Shown here: piece by piece, positions 46,367 to 59,509 of the stretch | Layout: each line of letters begins with the position of its first letter | How positions within the stretch are numbered: position 1 is the stretch's first letter | From: Solen grandis | Lineage: Eukaryota > Mollusca > Bivalvia > Adapedonta > Solenidae | DNA length: 64,000 nucleotides | Assembly (NCBI GenBank): GCA_021229015.1 | Contig: CM037788.1 | Location: 53,337,360 to 53,401,359, forward strand | Direction: 5' to 3' | The notes under the pieces: model-generated | The model's input: only the letters and a program-made list of their open reading frames with translations | What the model was told of the DNA's origin: nothing | Database searches by the model: none | Position numbers and translations under genes: made by a program

Positions 46367-47067
46367 GTATGTATGAAATTTGTATTGTAATAACAGAGTC
46401 ATCCTAGTCCTTTGAATAAGTAATACAGAAGCTGCTGGGGTGATAAATGATTATATATGGCTGAAGATGAGGATCATTTAAAAGGGATTCAAAATTTTGT
46501 AAAATCTTAGAAAAATCTTGTGAACACTATACTTGGGATGTGAGCAGTATTGGTGATGGAGTAGTATCCTTGATTTGCTTTTAATAATGTCAAATGTAAC
46601 GTTGTGCAAGTAAATCACAGATAATATTTGTTCATGGATACTGTTCACACACACCAGTATAGGTTATTTTTTTGTCCCAATCTTGCTGAAACTTGATCAG
46701 AAGGCTTGCCTGCATGAAATTTCAACTGAGTTTGAAACTGCATCCTATGGGTTTAAAAAGTAATCACCAGGGCATATCTTACAAAAACCCATAATTTTTT
46801 TTTTTTGCCTGATCTGCAACATTGTCTGAGTACTTATATGTTTGGTTTTCAAAAGCAGTATGAATTTATTTAAGATTGTCTGTTTAGGCAGTTGTACTTA
46901 GGTGAGCATTGTAGTGCCATCTTATGTAAAATTTCTCATTGGTAAATAAAAAGGTTAAGGAATATTTTTAAATGCTATAAGGACAAGGATGTATATAAAA
47001 TTTCACCCCTGTCTAAATTATCTCCAGAAAGAGAAATATTCTTCAAGATTTAAAATTTCAGTATAAA

Positions 47068-47167
47068 NNNNNNNNNNNNNNNNNNNNNNNNNNNNNNNNN
47101 NNNNNNNNNNNNNNNNNNNNNNNNNNNNNNNNNNNNNNNNNNNNNNNNNNNNNNNNNNNNNNNNNNN
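47068..47167. other. Assembly gap (100 N)
   Basis: Exactly 100 Ns, the usual placeholder for a gap of unknown size. TDRD12 exons stop before it and none is seen after. Confidence 0.98.
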
Positions 47168-49195
47168 TCTAGACCATGCTATTTTTCAATTATATGTCCG
47201 ATTTAAAAAGATCTTCATTTAGTCCGCGACAATAACAAATAAATTAAATAAATGAATTCTGTACAAACGTTTATGATTTAGTGGCTCAAATATCATGTTT
47301 ATTCTTGAGACACGAAAGCCAAAATATTGATAAAAAGTGAATTTTTTGCTTATTGTATCATTTCCCTTTGAAAAAAAAACAACAAAACAAAAAACAAAAA
47401 CAACAACAAAACAACAACAACAACAAAAAACATAAATTATTTAATATCAAAATCACCACGTTAAAAATACTATCTAAGAAAATCATAACAATACCGACTG
47501 AAAATCATTTAAAAAAAATTTCCCCAACTAAGCCCTTATGATCCTGATATTACCATGTATCTGACAGATTTTTTTATATATTTATATATCTATTTCATGA
47601 GCATATTAATTGTGTGGTTAAATACTGGATCAAATAATGTTATGATGATTTGATCTTATTCTGGGGAAATGGGATTTATTCTAAATGAGACGGATATTCG
47701 GGGGGAAAAATAATTTACATATTATCAATTTTCTCACCAACAACACAGATCATTAATTAAGAATAATTTTGGATTCGGTGGAATCATCGAGTGAGGAGGA
47801 AAATCAATATTTTCACGAGTGAAAGTTCGCAGCCAACGAGTGAAAATATTGATTTCCGTCCTCACTCGATGAAATAAAAAAAATTTTTCTGAAACTAACA
47901 CTTTTTATAATTTTATGCTTTTCCCTGCGATACTTTACATATTGTTAATTGATTCTTCAAAATTTTACCCTGAAGGGACCCCCAAAATTCCCGAAGACGC
48001 ACAAATCGTTGTACGGTCCAATAAAAGCCCAAATAAACGAACACAAAGAAAACGTGTAATCAACATTTATTTCAATTTTTTCTTGGAGAAGTTTGATTTC
48101 AATGTAAAAAATCAATATTAAAAATGGCTTGAAAAATACGATAGTGTATTTAAGTAGTCCTGTTATGAATCGGTGAAAATGGTAAAAATAGTAATATCCA
48201 CTGTTTGAAACAGGCAATTACCATTTTTAATTCACTGATAATTCCCTATATTCCAACGAAAAGCGTTATAAACATCATCAACACTACCATTATACATATA
48301 CGACCATTAATTTGATGACAATTATTAGTTTCTTTGAAATATAATTTAAATTAAGCGAGTTTGGAGGATTATAAATACATTACAAATGGTGCAATGTTTT
48401 TAAATTGCTTTTCTGCAATTTTGGGGACTCCATTATGGGAGAAAGTCCTTCCCATTGCAAAACAGTGATATCATAAAAATGGTAGTATTCACTGTTTCAG
48501 ACATTTAATATTACCTCTTTTATTCACCCTTTTATTTTATTTCCCTTAAGTTCTTTGGAACCGCGCTGGCAGCACGCTGAGTTAATAAAAACCTATTTTA
48601 CAGTGCAGCAAGACATATTTTATACGTTTTTCCCAAGTTTTACACGAGAGGGCTACTGGTTCCCGTATTTTTTATGTGTAGTCTATTATAGGCCCAAATA
48701 ATACAGTAAATGTTATTATGAACCCGTATTTACATTCGGAACATACAAACAAAAATATCCTTCAGCGTTACTGCATATGTATGATTTTCCAGCGAGAAGT
48801 GGAAAACTACTGATAGGAAATAACTTCCTCCTTGTGAGACCAAAAAATTTAGGGAGAGGACATCCATGTATGTAAAAAAAAAGAAAAAATAGTACAATAC
48901 TAAGCCAATACACAAGGGTACCTCATCACGTTGTTTCTCAATCGGAAAAATCATAAATGTTGTGAAAAAATGTTTCAAAATTGATGTGGATAATGACTAG
49001 ATTGATTAGATCATGACAAAAAATACTATTTACCTTGACAGAGACACATGCGGATATGGTGTTTCTAATAAAACCCTTAACTTCGTTTGCGGGATCGGGA
49101 GGGTATTTTACCTTACAGTACTTGTTTATGAAACTATATTAAACAATTCATGTACGACGAAAGTATATCACGGGCCATAAGCAAAATGATAAATC
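47168..49195. other. AT-rich sequence without recognisable genes
   Basis: It contains an (AAC)n-rich tract at about 47380-47430 and an inverted pair near 47780-47880 (GAGTGAGGA..AAAATCAATATTTTCAC / GTGAAAATATTGATTTCC..CCTCACTC). The ORFs here are AT-rich and not protein-like. The style differs from the DNA left of the gap. Confidence 0.45.
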
Positions 49196-49324
49196 ATTGG
49201 AACATTTACCTCTTTGAAAATGAAAACTTATTATTTACATAATTTGAATATCAAATTTGTTTTATTCTAACCATTGGAACATTTACCTCTTTGAAAATGA
49301 AAACTTATTATTTACATAATTTGT
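49196..49324. repeat. Two-copy tandem duplication (about 76-bp period)
   Basis: CATTGGAACATTTACCTCTT and the next 30 bases (to ATAATTTG) occur twice, from about 49197 and about 49273. The second copy is followed by a splice-acceptor-like TTTCAGG. Confidence 0.85.
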
Positions 49325-50974
49325 TTCAGGTATTCTATAATAATATTTGATATCTGGTCATCAGAATGAGATACGTGCCTATCTTCTTGGTAAGTTAAAC
49401 AGCGTATCTGTGATTTATATGCCTCTTTGACATTTTCAGTTGTAAGTTTGTAACATATTTAACATTAAGGGATAATATACTACCTTATTACGAAATTATG
49501 ACGTATACAAGTATCATGGTACAACAGTCAGTGACTATTTACTAACACCAAATTAACCGATCCTGAAACCGTCCTTATGTGCGGAGCAAAGAAGACCTGA
49601 CAGTCTTATTAGTTAGTATGTCGTGGTCAGTGGACAAAAAAGTCCAACTTCCCCTTCCGCGGCGGACCCTCTTACCACTTGACTACATGACCGCTTACAA
49701 ATAGCTTCATTTTATATTTTTCTTAACGACGCGTAAATATCCGGTTATATCATGTCATTTTAACATTTCGACTGGACACACGTCGCTCAATACGCTTTGC
49801 TTCTTAATCACAGTATTTGACATCAAGTTCAACAAAAATCAGTACAGGCTGTAGACGTAATATACAATATAAAGAGGTTAAGGTATCCATAGCAATTTTC
49901 AAACGATTATGCATTAATAGATAAACAAAAGAGGTGAAAAGTTGCCAGAGCTTGTTTTATTTCATGTTATCTATATCTAGAAAGGTATACAAAACCTGTA
50001 TGCTAGCAAAATAATCCGAAGTTTCACTTTATCAACGTTTATCTCGATGTGCACTTGACATGTGAACAGATGAACGGATATTCGGTCTCATTTCACAGAA
50101 ATGCCAATGTTTGGAGTAAACGTTTCCAATATTCAAAACATCAATATATCATCTTTCCGTAGTGTAGAACGCTTCCAAGATGTATTTACGTAATTCGAAT
50201 ATGTAAATGAAAGCCCGTACTCTGCTCCTTGTCATTTTTTCATTCCGTAAATAGCAGAATGCTGCAATCTGAATGGTTAAAAATAAGTGAAAACATAGCC
50301 AAATATATTTTGAAACATATTTCGGGTGTTTTAAGTATTTTCTTAATTAATTGAGCTTTAAAAAAAACAAAAAAAAACAACTTCATCATCGTAGACACAA
50401 CTTCCACTTTACGACAAGAGGGATAAAGTAGACATCTTTCGACTATTGCTGCAGTTCTGATTGTCTGTTTATCATGTCTGTTGGACTTATGTTACAAACC
50501 TTTCCATTAATTAGGTATATGAATGACCCATATAGACAATGTGTTGAATACTTGTGTTCCTTATCGACCGTGGCTTACTTCGTACTCCTGAATTTTTAAT
50601 TTGACATTCCATTTGATATGTAGCGGAGATACCATAACCATTTGACCATTGAAACGGTGTATTACTTCAGAAAGTCAGCTATTAGTGTTGTTACTTCAAT
50701 GAAAAGTATTCGAAATACTACGCGAAGTTCCATTGGTCAGCAAGTAGCTGAATAATATTCATGTAAACGAAGTTTTACCATTTGAAAAATTCCTCAATAG
50801 ATACGATAGTGATATAGAAATATATACCGTGAGTTCTGGAATGAGGGGGTCGGAGCAATGTGCATAATCGCACATCAACATACTGGGGTGATACAGTTTA
50901 TTTTGTAGTTTGTTTATTCATTGGGGGTTTTGAGGAAACAACATTTACACGATTGGTTCTTTATGAAATTTCAG

Positions 50975-51074
50975 TTTGCTTTTTTATGTGTTGGTCCTTT
51001 TAGGGACTGCATACGGTCAAGGAGGAGAAGTTGGTTGTGACGCGAATATAGGAAATAATTGTACAGGAGATCTC
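50975..51074 (+). CDS. Exon of a small secreted Cys-containing protein (signal-peptide part)
   Basis: Between acceptor AAATTTCAG and donor GTATGT. In the frame that stays open it encodes LLFYVLVLLGTAYGQGGEVG then CDANIGNNCTGDL: the hydrophobic end of a signal peptide with a likely cleavage after the Ala/Gly region. It needs two bases from an upstream exon. A candidate first exon at 49367-49390 (MRYVPIFL, then GTAAGT) does not fit in phase, so another exon is missing or the start is elsewhere. Phase 0 at its end matches 52326. Confidence 0.5.
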
Positions 51075-52325
51075 GTATGTATAACATCATTATATTCTGT
51101 TTTTTATTTTATTTAATTTTTTGTTAGTGAGGTTGATCTTGCAAAAGACCCTATTCAATCCCTAACATTTAAGTAGGAACTATGTTATAGATTATCTTTG
51201 GGAAACAATGTCTTTATCCCAATGCTTATGAGGTTTGTTAAACGTTCGTAATAAGTTTATTAATATGTATATTCAGTGATTAGATTCTTGATATCTGGAG
51301 TTGTAGGAAAACATGCGGGGAAATTGAAAACTGGTAGTATAGAGAAGTTTTGAGCCATTAACATTTAAAATTAAACTGAATGGCATTTTAAAGGAAGACT
51401 CCCCCTGTTTAATATTACTATTCAGTCCAAAGTATTTTTGCTTAACTACCAAATGATATTGTTCAAGTCTTGGACCAAGTATAAAATCAAGTACTTTGAA
51501 TGGACTAAAATATTGAATTAAGCTTTCACGAATTGTTGATACGCGCTTGCAGATGTTGTTTAATAGTGTATGCTATGAATTCATTGTATGAACAGATTGT
51601 CAATAGTTTTATACATATTTTTCATAAAGTTATGTATTACTTGCTGCATCAGCTAAATTACAAACCGAACTCTGAAGGCCAAGAAATAATGGGAAAGTAA
51701 TAATTGATAAATGTATCCGATTATGTGTTTTGCTAGCAGAGTACCAGAAAAAGCAGCCACTTTCTGATTGTTTGTTTGTTCCTTCCCACAATGTTAACAT
51801 TGGGAAACCTGTATATATCGATGGCACAAGCGGATAAACTAGGCTCTCAGCCAAATGCAACATATCCGAAATGTTCCATGTAAAAAATTAATAAGATAAG
51901 ACCAAATCACGTGAAAAGGTTCCGGATGAAAATTTCCAGATAAAACATCTTGAGAAAGCATTTGTAATATACTGTCGTTTGTATATACAAAGGTTAAAAT
52001 GATTTCAGATGCTGAAAGTTCTACTATGTAATTGAACAAAAAATTAGGAAAGTAATGAAAAGGTTATTTAATTTTGTTCTGCATATTAGAGAATATTATT
52101 ATTTGGAATAATTACACAGCTTAGAAAATCTTTGAAAAGATGGTTACTCGTCCAACTACGAGTATATATTTTTGTTTTGTTTTACAGAACTATGTTAAGT
52201 AACCAAATATTATTTCATATGCCCTTTTAATACTTCTGTATACAATTGCTCGTGAAAGAATAATTAACATACATATTTCATTAAATAGGTTTTTGTCGGT
52301 ACATTGATTGATTGAATATTTACAG

Positions 52326-52430
52326 GATTGCGGTCATGGCTATACCTGCAAGAAAGTATATAAGCATTGCAAGGGTGCGAACTGTTGGAAGAAATGTAAA
52401 AAATGTAAGACATTTTACACATATAACTAA
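52326..52430 (+). CDS. Cysteine/lysine-rich exon of the same small secreted protein
   Basis: After acceptor TTTACAG in phase 0 it encodes DCGHGYTCKKVYKHCKGANC then WKKCKK. Either it splices at 52404/GTAAGA, or it reads on to a TAA at 52428-52430 as a last exon (CKTFYTYN). Joined with 50975-51074 it would be a short, disulphide-rich secreted peptide. If it splices directly to 60850 the joined codon is a stop, so a direct join to the somatomedin-B exon is unlikely. Confidence 0.45.
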   Translation, partial: DCGHGYTCKKVYKHCKGANCWKKCKKCKTFYTYN

Positions 52431-52435
52431 TTATT

Positions 52436-52482
52436 AATATCATTAGGAGTAGTAGTAGTAGAATTAGTGGTAGTAGTAGTAT
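52436..52482. repeat. (GTA)n-type microsatellite
   Basis: Imperfect run of AGTAGTAGTAG with one GAATTAGTG interruption. Confidence 0.8.
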
Positions 52483-53375
52483 GCAATTTTTTACGACATA
52501 ATACATTTGTTTTAAATCAATTATTCAAAATGTGAACAATTGTGTCAAACATGACTGGTACATTAATCCTAAACCATATCTCAGGTGCAGTACCTGTAAA
52601 CTCTGGATTTTTCTTTATTGGTATACACTTATAAATGTGTCGTATATATATTAAAGTTATTATAATAAATAAGTTTAGGAAATATGTCCATGTGTATAGA
52701 AAACTGAAAAAATGTCACATAAACTTCTTTATCATTGTAACCAAATAAAAATAAACCACATATTTTCAATATATGAGATCAAGTTAAATTTATATAGAAA
52801 AATAAAATTAATAAAAAATCTAGATTTCTTTTGTTCTGAACAAAAGATAGGGCTTTCTGCTCTGCAAACCATATCAAACCTCCTCAGATTCAATAACTTA
52901 TTCTGACATACATCATCTGTGAAAAAATGAAGGAAATTCATCAAGAAATGACAGCTGTAACATGCAAACTAATATTGATAGCAGATTGAATTTGTGACTT
53001 CAAATGAGGTTATCCAAAAATGTATTCAAAGGGGACTGCGTAGCTTTGCCTAATTTGTTCTAATTTCATGATGCTGGCTGTTCAAGAACCCTCTTTAAAT
53101 TGAACCTCAGTAATTTTCAGAATTTGTGTCCTACAAGGGAGCGAAGAATCACTAGCCCTCTTTATATGCAAAAAAGGTATACAAGGTTCCTTTCCTACCA
53201 CATATTTATTTCTCATTGTATTTCTTGCTGAATTTAAAGGAGCACAGAGCATTACAATACATTACAGCAGCACATTAAACCTTTAATGTAACTGAAATAG
53301 AATTTGGAACAATGTCTGGAACAAACTCAAGCGATAGGAATTTTTTTTTTTTTTTTTTTTTTTAAGGAATTCTTA

Positions 53376-54500
53376 TTTTCGATGTAACTTTTCATATGAG
53401 GTCCTGTTTCAAAAAACTAGGTAACACTCGAAAGGTCTTCAAATTTCCAATATTTCATTTTTTATATTTAAACCTAACTGTAACGGCTTTTGGGATACAG
53501 ATTGTTAAGCCTCAAGAAACGAAAAGAATCGGCAAAAAATGTTCATGTCAATTACTACTTTTCGACCAATAACTTTGTGATTAATGATTCGATCATTAAA
53601 ATCTGCATACCATTAATACAGCATTGAATCAAGCTATAAATAATGTTCTAAAAATTATTTTCAAAAATTAAAAGTGTCTTAGGAAAAAAAGAAGCAAACA
53701 AATGATTGGGACCAACGGCAGAAATGCATAAAATAACGAATTATTGCTCATTTTTATGTAACTTCCTTATATGACGTCTGATTTCAAACAGCAAGGTACC
53801 GTTAGAAAAGTCTTTAGATTTCCAACATTTTACTTGCATCAGCTTTTGAGATATAGACAATTAATCCTTAAGAAAACGGCAAAAATCGGCAAAAAGATAT
53901 TAATTCAATTAACACTCCCGACCATAACTTTTAGTTAATGTTCCGATTATTAAATCTGCATACCATTAAAACGGCATTGCACCAAACAATGAATAAAGTT
54001 CTTTCAGTTATTTTCAAAAACTAATAGTTTTCTTAGAAAAAAAGCAATTTAATAACTGGACAACTTGCAGTAGTGCAAAAAGAATGGTTTAAATGGATTA
54101 TTTTCCGTGTAACTTTCTTATATTAAGCTCGATTTTAAAAGCTAGCTACCGCTGAAAGGTCTTCAAATTCTTCACATTTAATATATAATTTATCTTTAAC
54201 CACTTTTTAGATATGGGCGGTTAAACCTAGACAAAACTGGAATAATCGGCAAAGATATGTTTATGCCGTTTTGATTTCTCCCTATAACTTAATGAATCTT
54301 TAAAATTTAACCACCATTACAACGGCGAGGCAATTTTCTACAAATTATATTCATATTCTATTTTTCAAAAAATCATTAACTTTCGAGAAATAAGCAGTTA
54401 AATGAACTTGGGGTAACAACATTTTCGTTTTTCTGCAATAACTCATCTGATTCAACCCCGATCTTCAAAAACTAAATATCATATGAAAGGTCTTTCAAAG
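53376..54500. repeat. Decayed tandem repeat of about 350 bp, just over three copies
   Basis: Each unit has GTAACTTnCnTATATGA, a CGAAAGGTCTTCAAATTTCC-like core, AATCGGCAAAAA, and a TTCAAAAA...TAAGAAAAAAAG-like end (starts near 53378, 53758, 54110, with a partial at 54432). Copies are well diverged, so the array is old. No coding is preserved. Confidence 0.65.
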
Positions 54501-54920
54501 CACTTCAAAATATACCCATAGTGTCTCGATAGAATATTTATCGTTTTTTCAATATTTAAGGCCGAAGAAAAAACCAATAACCTTGACCATTGTGGTTTTC
54601 CGGAAACGGATATCACCATGCACGATGGGACATAGGTTTGCACATTAATTGAGAGTTAAATGCAAATCGGTCAACAAATAAAGCTTGCATGGTCTAAAAC
54701 CGTTTATTTCAAATACAAAATTGCTTATTGCGGTGTTCACCCACATACGACGTCAGCTGCATCAGATTACAAAGGAGACCTCAAGACACATATGATGCTA
54801 ATTTTCATGCTTCTAACTGATCAGGAGCCTTTGTAACACAAATTATGTTTTTCTGACCAAAGTTCGAATCTCGATTTTGACATAAAATCCCGAACTTTTG
54901 GAATTTTGAAAATTTAAGTA

Positions 54921-55124
54921 CTGTAGAATCATTAATTTTCGTGGGGAACTAATTTTCGTTGATTTCGTGGATGACTCTATCCACGAATATTATCCCCACA
55001 AAACTGTTTATTTCATAGACCTCATGTTTTCTAGAACATGGTTCCACGAATATATGTACCAAAGAAATTGATTTAATCACAGTTTCCACGAAATTTAATG
55101 TCAACGAAAATAAATGATTTACAG
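54921..55124. mobile_element. Intact 204-bp TA-duplicating MITE
   Basis: CTGTAGAATCATTAATTTTCG at left and CAACGAAAATAAATGATTTACAG at right are inverted, flanked by TA at 54919-54920 and 55125-55126. It is the full version of the element split at 5575-6664. Confidence 0.78.
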
Positions 55125-55384
55125 TATATATGCACCTCTACATCCAACGTACACCTTCTGTAAAATATCAATAGAAATGACTGCAGCAGAGCGCGATCCA
55201 GTATATTTCAACTGTGACGTCACCTGACGTCATATGAAGATGAAAATTATTGCATTCGAAAGGGCCAAAGTCACTCTGTCTCACTGTTGAAATTTCATAC
55301 TGCTGACTCATTGGCAACCTGTTTTAATTTGAATCTAAAAGTAGAAGTAATAATAATAAGAAGAAAAAAAACATAACAAACCCA

Positions 55385-55490
55385 ATAGGACTTTCTGCTT
55401 TAGGCAGAAAGCCCAAATAATAATAATAATAATAATAAAACAACATAACAAACCAAGCAGGTCTTTCTGCTTGGGACAGAAAGCCCTAAT
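55385..55490. repeat. Hairpin repeats around (AAT)n
   Basis: GGACTTTCTGCTTTAGGCAG with AAAGCCC, then (AAT)n, then GGTCTTTCTGCTTGGGACAG with AAAGCCC. Each half can fold on itself. A related GGGCTTTCTGCTCTG lies at 52850, so 52842-55490 may be one large composite repeat. Confidence 0.55.
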
Positions 55491-55499
55491 TATACTAGA

Positions 55500-58400
55500 A
55501 ATAAAATCACAATTTTCACACACACACATACTGCAGTTTGTCCACTGTGTAAAGAAAAAAGTTCTGATACGTTTTAAGATTCGAAATTAGATTAAAATTG
55601 CATCAGGACAAATCTGAAAAGGAACAAAAAAGTATTGCAAGCACAACACTTTATATTTCGAACTTGCTCTCTCTCATTGCATTTCAATATTTTCACGTAA
55701 CTCTCCGAAATTTATCAATGAATATTAAGAAATTTCTCAGCTCATATATCAAACTAGTAGACAGAAGTTATTTTTGTCTTCATCGGGATGAAAAAACCCC
55801 AACTGATTTGAATGATACAATAAAAAGAAAAATGGTACTTTAAAGGGCGTTATTATGTCTAAAAAGAGAGATCGTTCTTCGTGAAAACTAATCAAAGAAC
55901 TATAATTATCAAGTTAAATAAATAAATAAAAAAAAAAAAAAATAAATACTGATGAAAAAAGTGAACATGTTTACAAATAATAAAATATGAGATGTGAAGA
56001 GGTTATTTCAATAATGTTTGTATATTAAATGCAAAAATGTCACAATTGTTAATGCTATTTCGTTTCGTTTCGTTCAAATCAGTAGGTCTTGTTGTTTCCT
56101 GAATGTTCGACGGTAGTTCCTGTGAAGGTTAGATAGGCCCTTTCCTTAAAAAAGTTGGTAATTTCTTCGTGGTAAAACATTTATAGCTAGTCTTCGAAAA
56201 GTGTTGTCTAAGGTTTTCATTTAAACCCCAGTTTCATGTTGTTATTTACAAAATGTTTGTGTTTCAATTGCTTTTTTAATTGTGAGTATACTTGGTAAGA
56301 TTCTTTAGATAGTTATTTTTGCTGTATGTTTAATCGCTTCCTGGCAAACTTACTTATATTTGCGTTTGTTTTTAAATGACGAGCGATGGGAATAATATTA
56401 TCATGGATTTGAATTGCACCATTGTGGTGCGTTTTCTGTCTGTATATTTGAGGATGGTAATGTTTACTGACGATTTGCTTATTTATGCAGATTGATTGAT
56501 CAAGGTACGGCATTTGACACGACACATTCTCTAGGCAGAGAATAAAATGTTCCGTTCTTATTAGTTGTAATATTCAGTTCCTTAAATAATTTGAATCTGA
56601 AGTTTTTTTCCTGGTTCACTTGACACAATTGGGTCAAGGTATCCTGTTTTATGCTTCTATGATTTCGGGGCATTTGACTGTATCATGTGGTAGGAGTCTA
56701 TAGAAGTAGCCAATACCGGGAAGAATGATCTCCATCGCTATATTGATATCAGTAAGAATTTCGTGGCGTAGGTCATTGACACTAGGAACGGTGATGCTTG
56801 ATCATATGGATCCGCTGAGGGATGTACAGAGGTACATTTTATATTTATACAAACCTCCCACATCTGTTGATGTTGAAACTGCTAGTGACCGGATCCAAGA
56901 GGGATACGAGTTATACCAAAAATTAAAATAAAAAGAGGTATGTTGGTACAACAGTCTCAAGAATTTTTTATACTTGAACAGTCCTGGTTGAAATCTGAAC
57001 AAGTCGCAAATTTATTACATGATTATACCGGCTCTCAAATTTTGTAAAAAAAATGTAACATGTTTTTGTTCTATAAACCTACGTAAATCATACATATTTA
57101 ATGATTAACTGGAAATAAACAAATCCAACGTAAATATATTCTCATATATCGATGAAACACAATACCAATATTCCTAATAGAAACGGGTAAATAAACTGAT
57201 TAAATACGGTGTTCGTCTATTCAGCCGACACCAAACTCTATGAAACAAGATAAATCATTATGTTATAGAATGATAAACCCACAAACAGGCATAGAAACAA
57301 GTCTTTTTGTTTTTGCTTACCAACATTAACGAAAGTGTCGAACTAGCAGTTTCTATATAATGGGAAGATTTCAAACAGCACAAAGAAATACTACTGCGCT
57401 CTGATAGTCGCATTATTATGCAATTATGTAAATAAAGTCAGTTTCAGATATCACTGTAGCTCTCTCAACCTTTATGCAAGACAATGATAAAACCCCTGAT
57501 TATATACAGTTCACAATAAAGGAATAAAAAAAGAACAAAAGAGAATTTTTAAAACCACAAATTAACCTAACAAATATAAAATATGACACAATATTTAAGT
57601 ACATTTAACGCCACCGTTGTAACACCGTTTGGCCTTACGGGTCGTTTTCCACAATGCCTTGATTATGTCGCTTAAAGCAGCGGGTTTTGCTCTTTCTGGT
57701 TTAGTTCATAGCAAAAACTTTTGGGGCAATTTATTATGAAAATGCATATCTGAAGCAAATATTATATGTTTTCAGCGGGGTGTACGTGACCCTCCGAGTT
57801 GTAGTATCATGCTGTGGTTCCCCAGTGATCACAACAAAATTGGGGGCTCTGCTATCTACAAATTAACAAGGACCAAGAATATGCTTTAGAGCAACGGGTT
57901 TATTGTTTTTTATGAAATTTGACACTCCGGCGACATCTGCCTGCACGTGATTGGATTTTATTTTTTACGTCTGCTCTAATGAATTTAAAAAGGCATGCAA
58001 TGCTTTCTATTTTATTATTTCTTTTTTTCATTGATTTCCCGCGCCCAATTAATCTTCCCAGATTTACATTAGAATTTGAAGCCCACCTTACTTATTGTGA
58101 GGGAATCGTTCCTTTTATTACATTAAATACTCTGATAATTCTTCGGAATAAATTAATAATGTGTACCGTATTTTATTTAACGTTTTACAGTATTGGGGAC
58201 TTTGCTTATTTCTTTATTTTTCCCTTCCATAAACTTATATCAAAATGCTTGCGTTTGTTCTTTTTATCCCATATTCCACCACAATGCCTCAATACTGAAA
58301 AAACTATTTTTGTTTTTATAAAGAGTTTTTTTTGATGTTTACTTGAATTTGGGTTGATAAGCGCCAAACTGCATTTTTCATCCTTTGATGTCTATTCATT

Positions 58401-59505
58401 TGAAAGATGCCGTGCATCCTAACTGCAAGCATTTATTATCGATAAGACATCTACATGATACTACACCAATCACATTATTCTGACTTTTTAGGCCACCAGT
58501 CCTTAACTACCCTTATAGCTGAGCGCCAATCTGGACCCATAACACTTGTATTAAAAACTAACATAATTATCACAAACAGTTTAAAAAAAAAAGTACGATA
58601 CAAACAGGAACATGATAGTAGTTATCTTGAAAAACTTGAATTTGAATTTAAACATAAATACAAACGATGAAATTTTACTATTCAAAATTTGATGTGCACG
58701 TATTAAAAAAGGGTTTATTATTCTCAAATGATTTGAAATGAATTTTGTTTTTGGAATGGTGTATCACCACCACTTTTGCATCGACAGGATGACGTCAATT
58801 ATTGTAATCGTGTAAAAAAAACATTTGTCTATTATACGAAAGAATTGTATGATGTATGATAGTCTACTAAAATTTAGTCTTTTAATAGGTCATATACCTA
58901 AATACAGATTTCCAGGAGAAGACTGATAAGTTACAATGTTCAAAGACGTATTGGTGAACGTTTTTTTCTTGATTATGATTTTGGTTTTTTAATGGAGATC
59001 CTTTTTAAAGATGATTGTTCACCCTGTCAAAAGGTTGTCGCTTGATACTAATCTTTGCCTTAAATTATATATAACAATATATATATTATTAAAATATATA
59101 ATATTTTGAAGAATCTTTTGGTCATATGTAAGGATTAAACTTCAAGAAGAAAATAATTGTGCTTTAGCATCTGTAACGTATTTATTTCAAAGATAAAGTG
59201 TTTTTATTCAACCATATAGCAAAGCTGTGTTCCAAACCCCGATATTGGGTGCGGACATTTCAAAGTATTGATAAATTTGATCGGGGACTGGCCTGGGACA
59301 AATGCTGCTCTCATTTTAAAAGCTCCTCCCCTTGATCACTACGTAACATGTTTGTCGGATAAAAAACCGGTCGCCAGCACCATACATATGCAAACCCAAA
59401 GGGAAAAGGTAACTCACTCTTTTTCATATGATAATTAGTGTTTTAAAATGAGGGATAAGAATCGATGGATGTCCGTCATTTGTGGGAAATTTAAACCTAT
59501 AGCCG
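55500..59505. other. AT-rich sequence without supported genes
   Basis: Short ORFs at 55598, 56313, 56725 and 57919 have no start context, splice borders or family resemblance that I can support. No RNA gene seen. Confidence 0.4.
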
Positions 59506-59509
59506 TTCT

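Noticed and set aside
49367..49390. MRYVPIFL as the first exon of the secreted gene
   Set aside because: Ends in phase 0 while the exon at 50975 needs two bases; kept only as a remark.
56313..56525. Possible reverse-transcriptase fragment on the minus strand (MPYLDQSICINKQ)
   Set aside because: Only a weak resemblance to an FLD-type motif, with no neighbouring motifs.
57919..58335. 138-aa Phe/Ile/Leu-rich ORF as a membrane protein gene
   Set aside because: AT-rich DNA gives such ORFs by chance; no ATG context, homology or exon borders.
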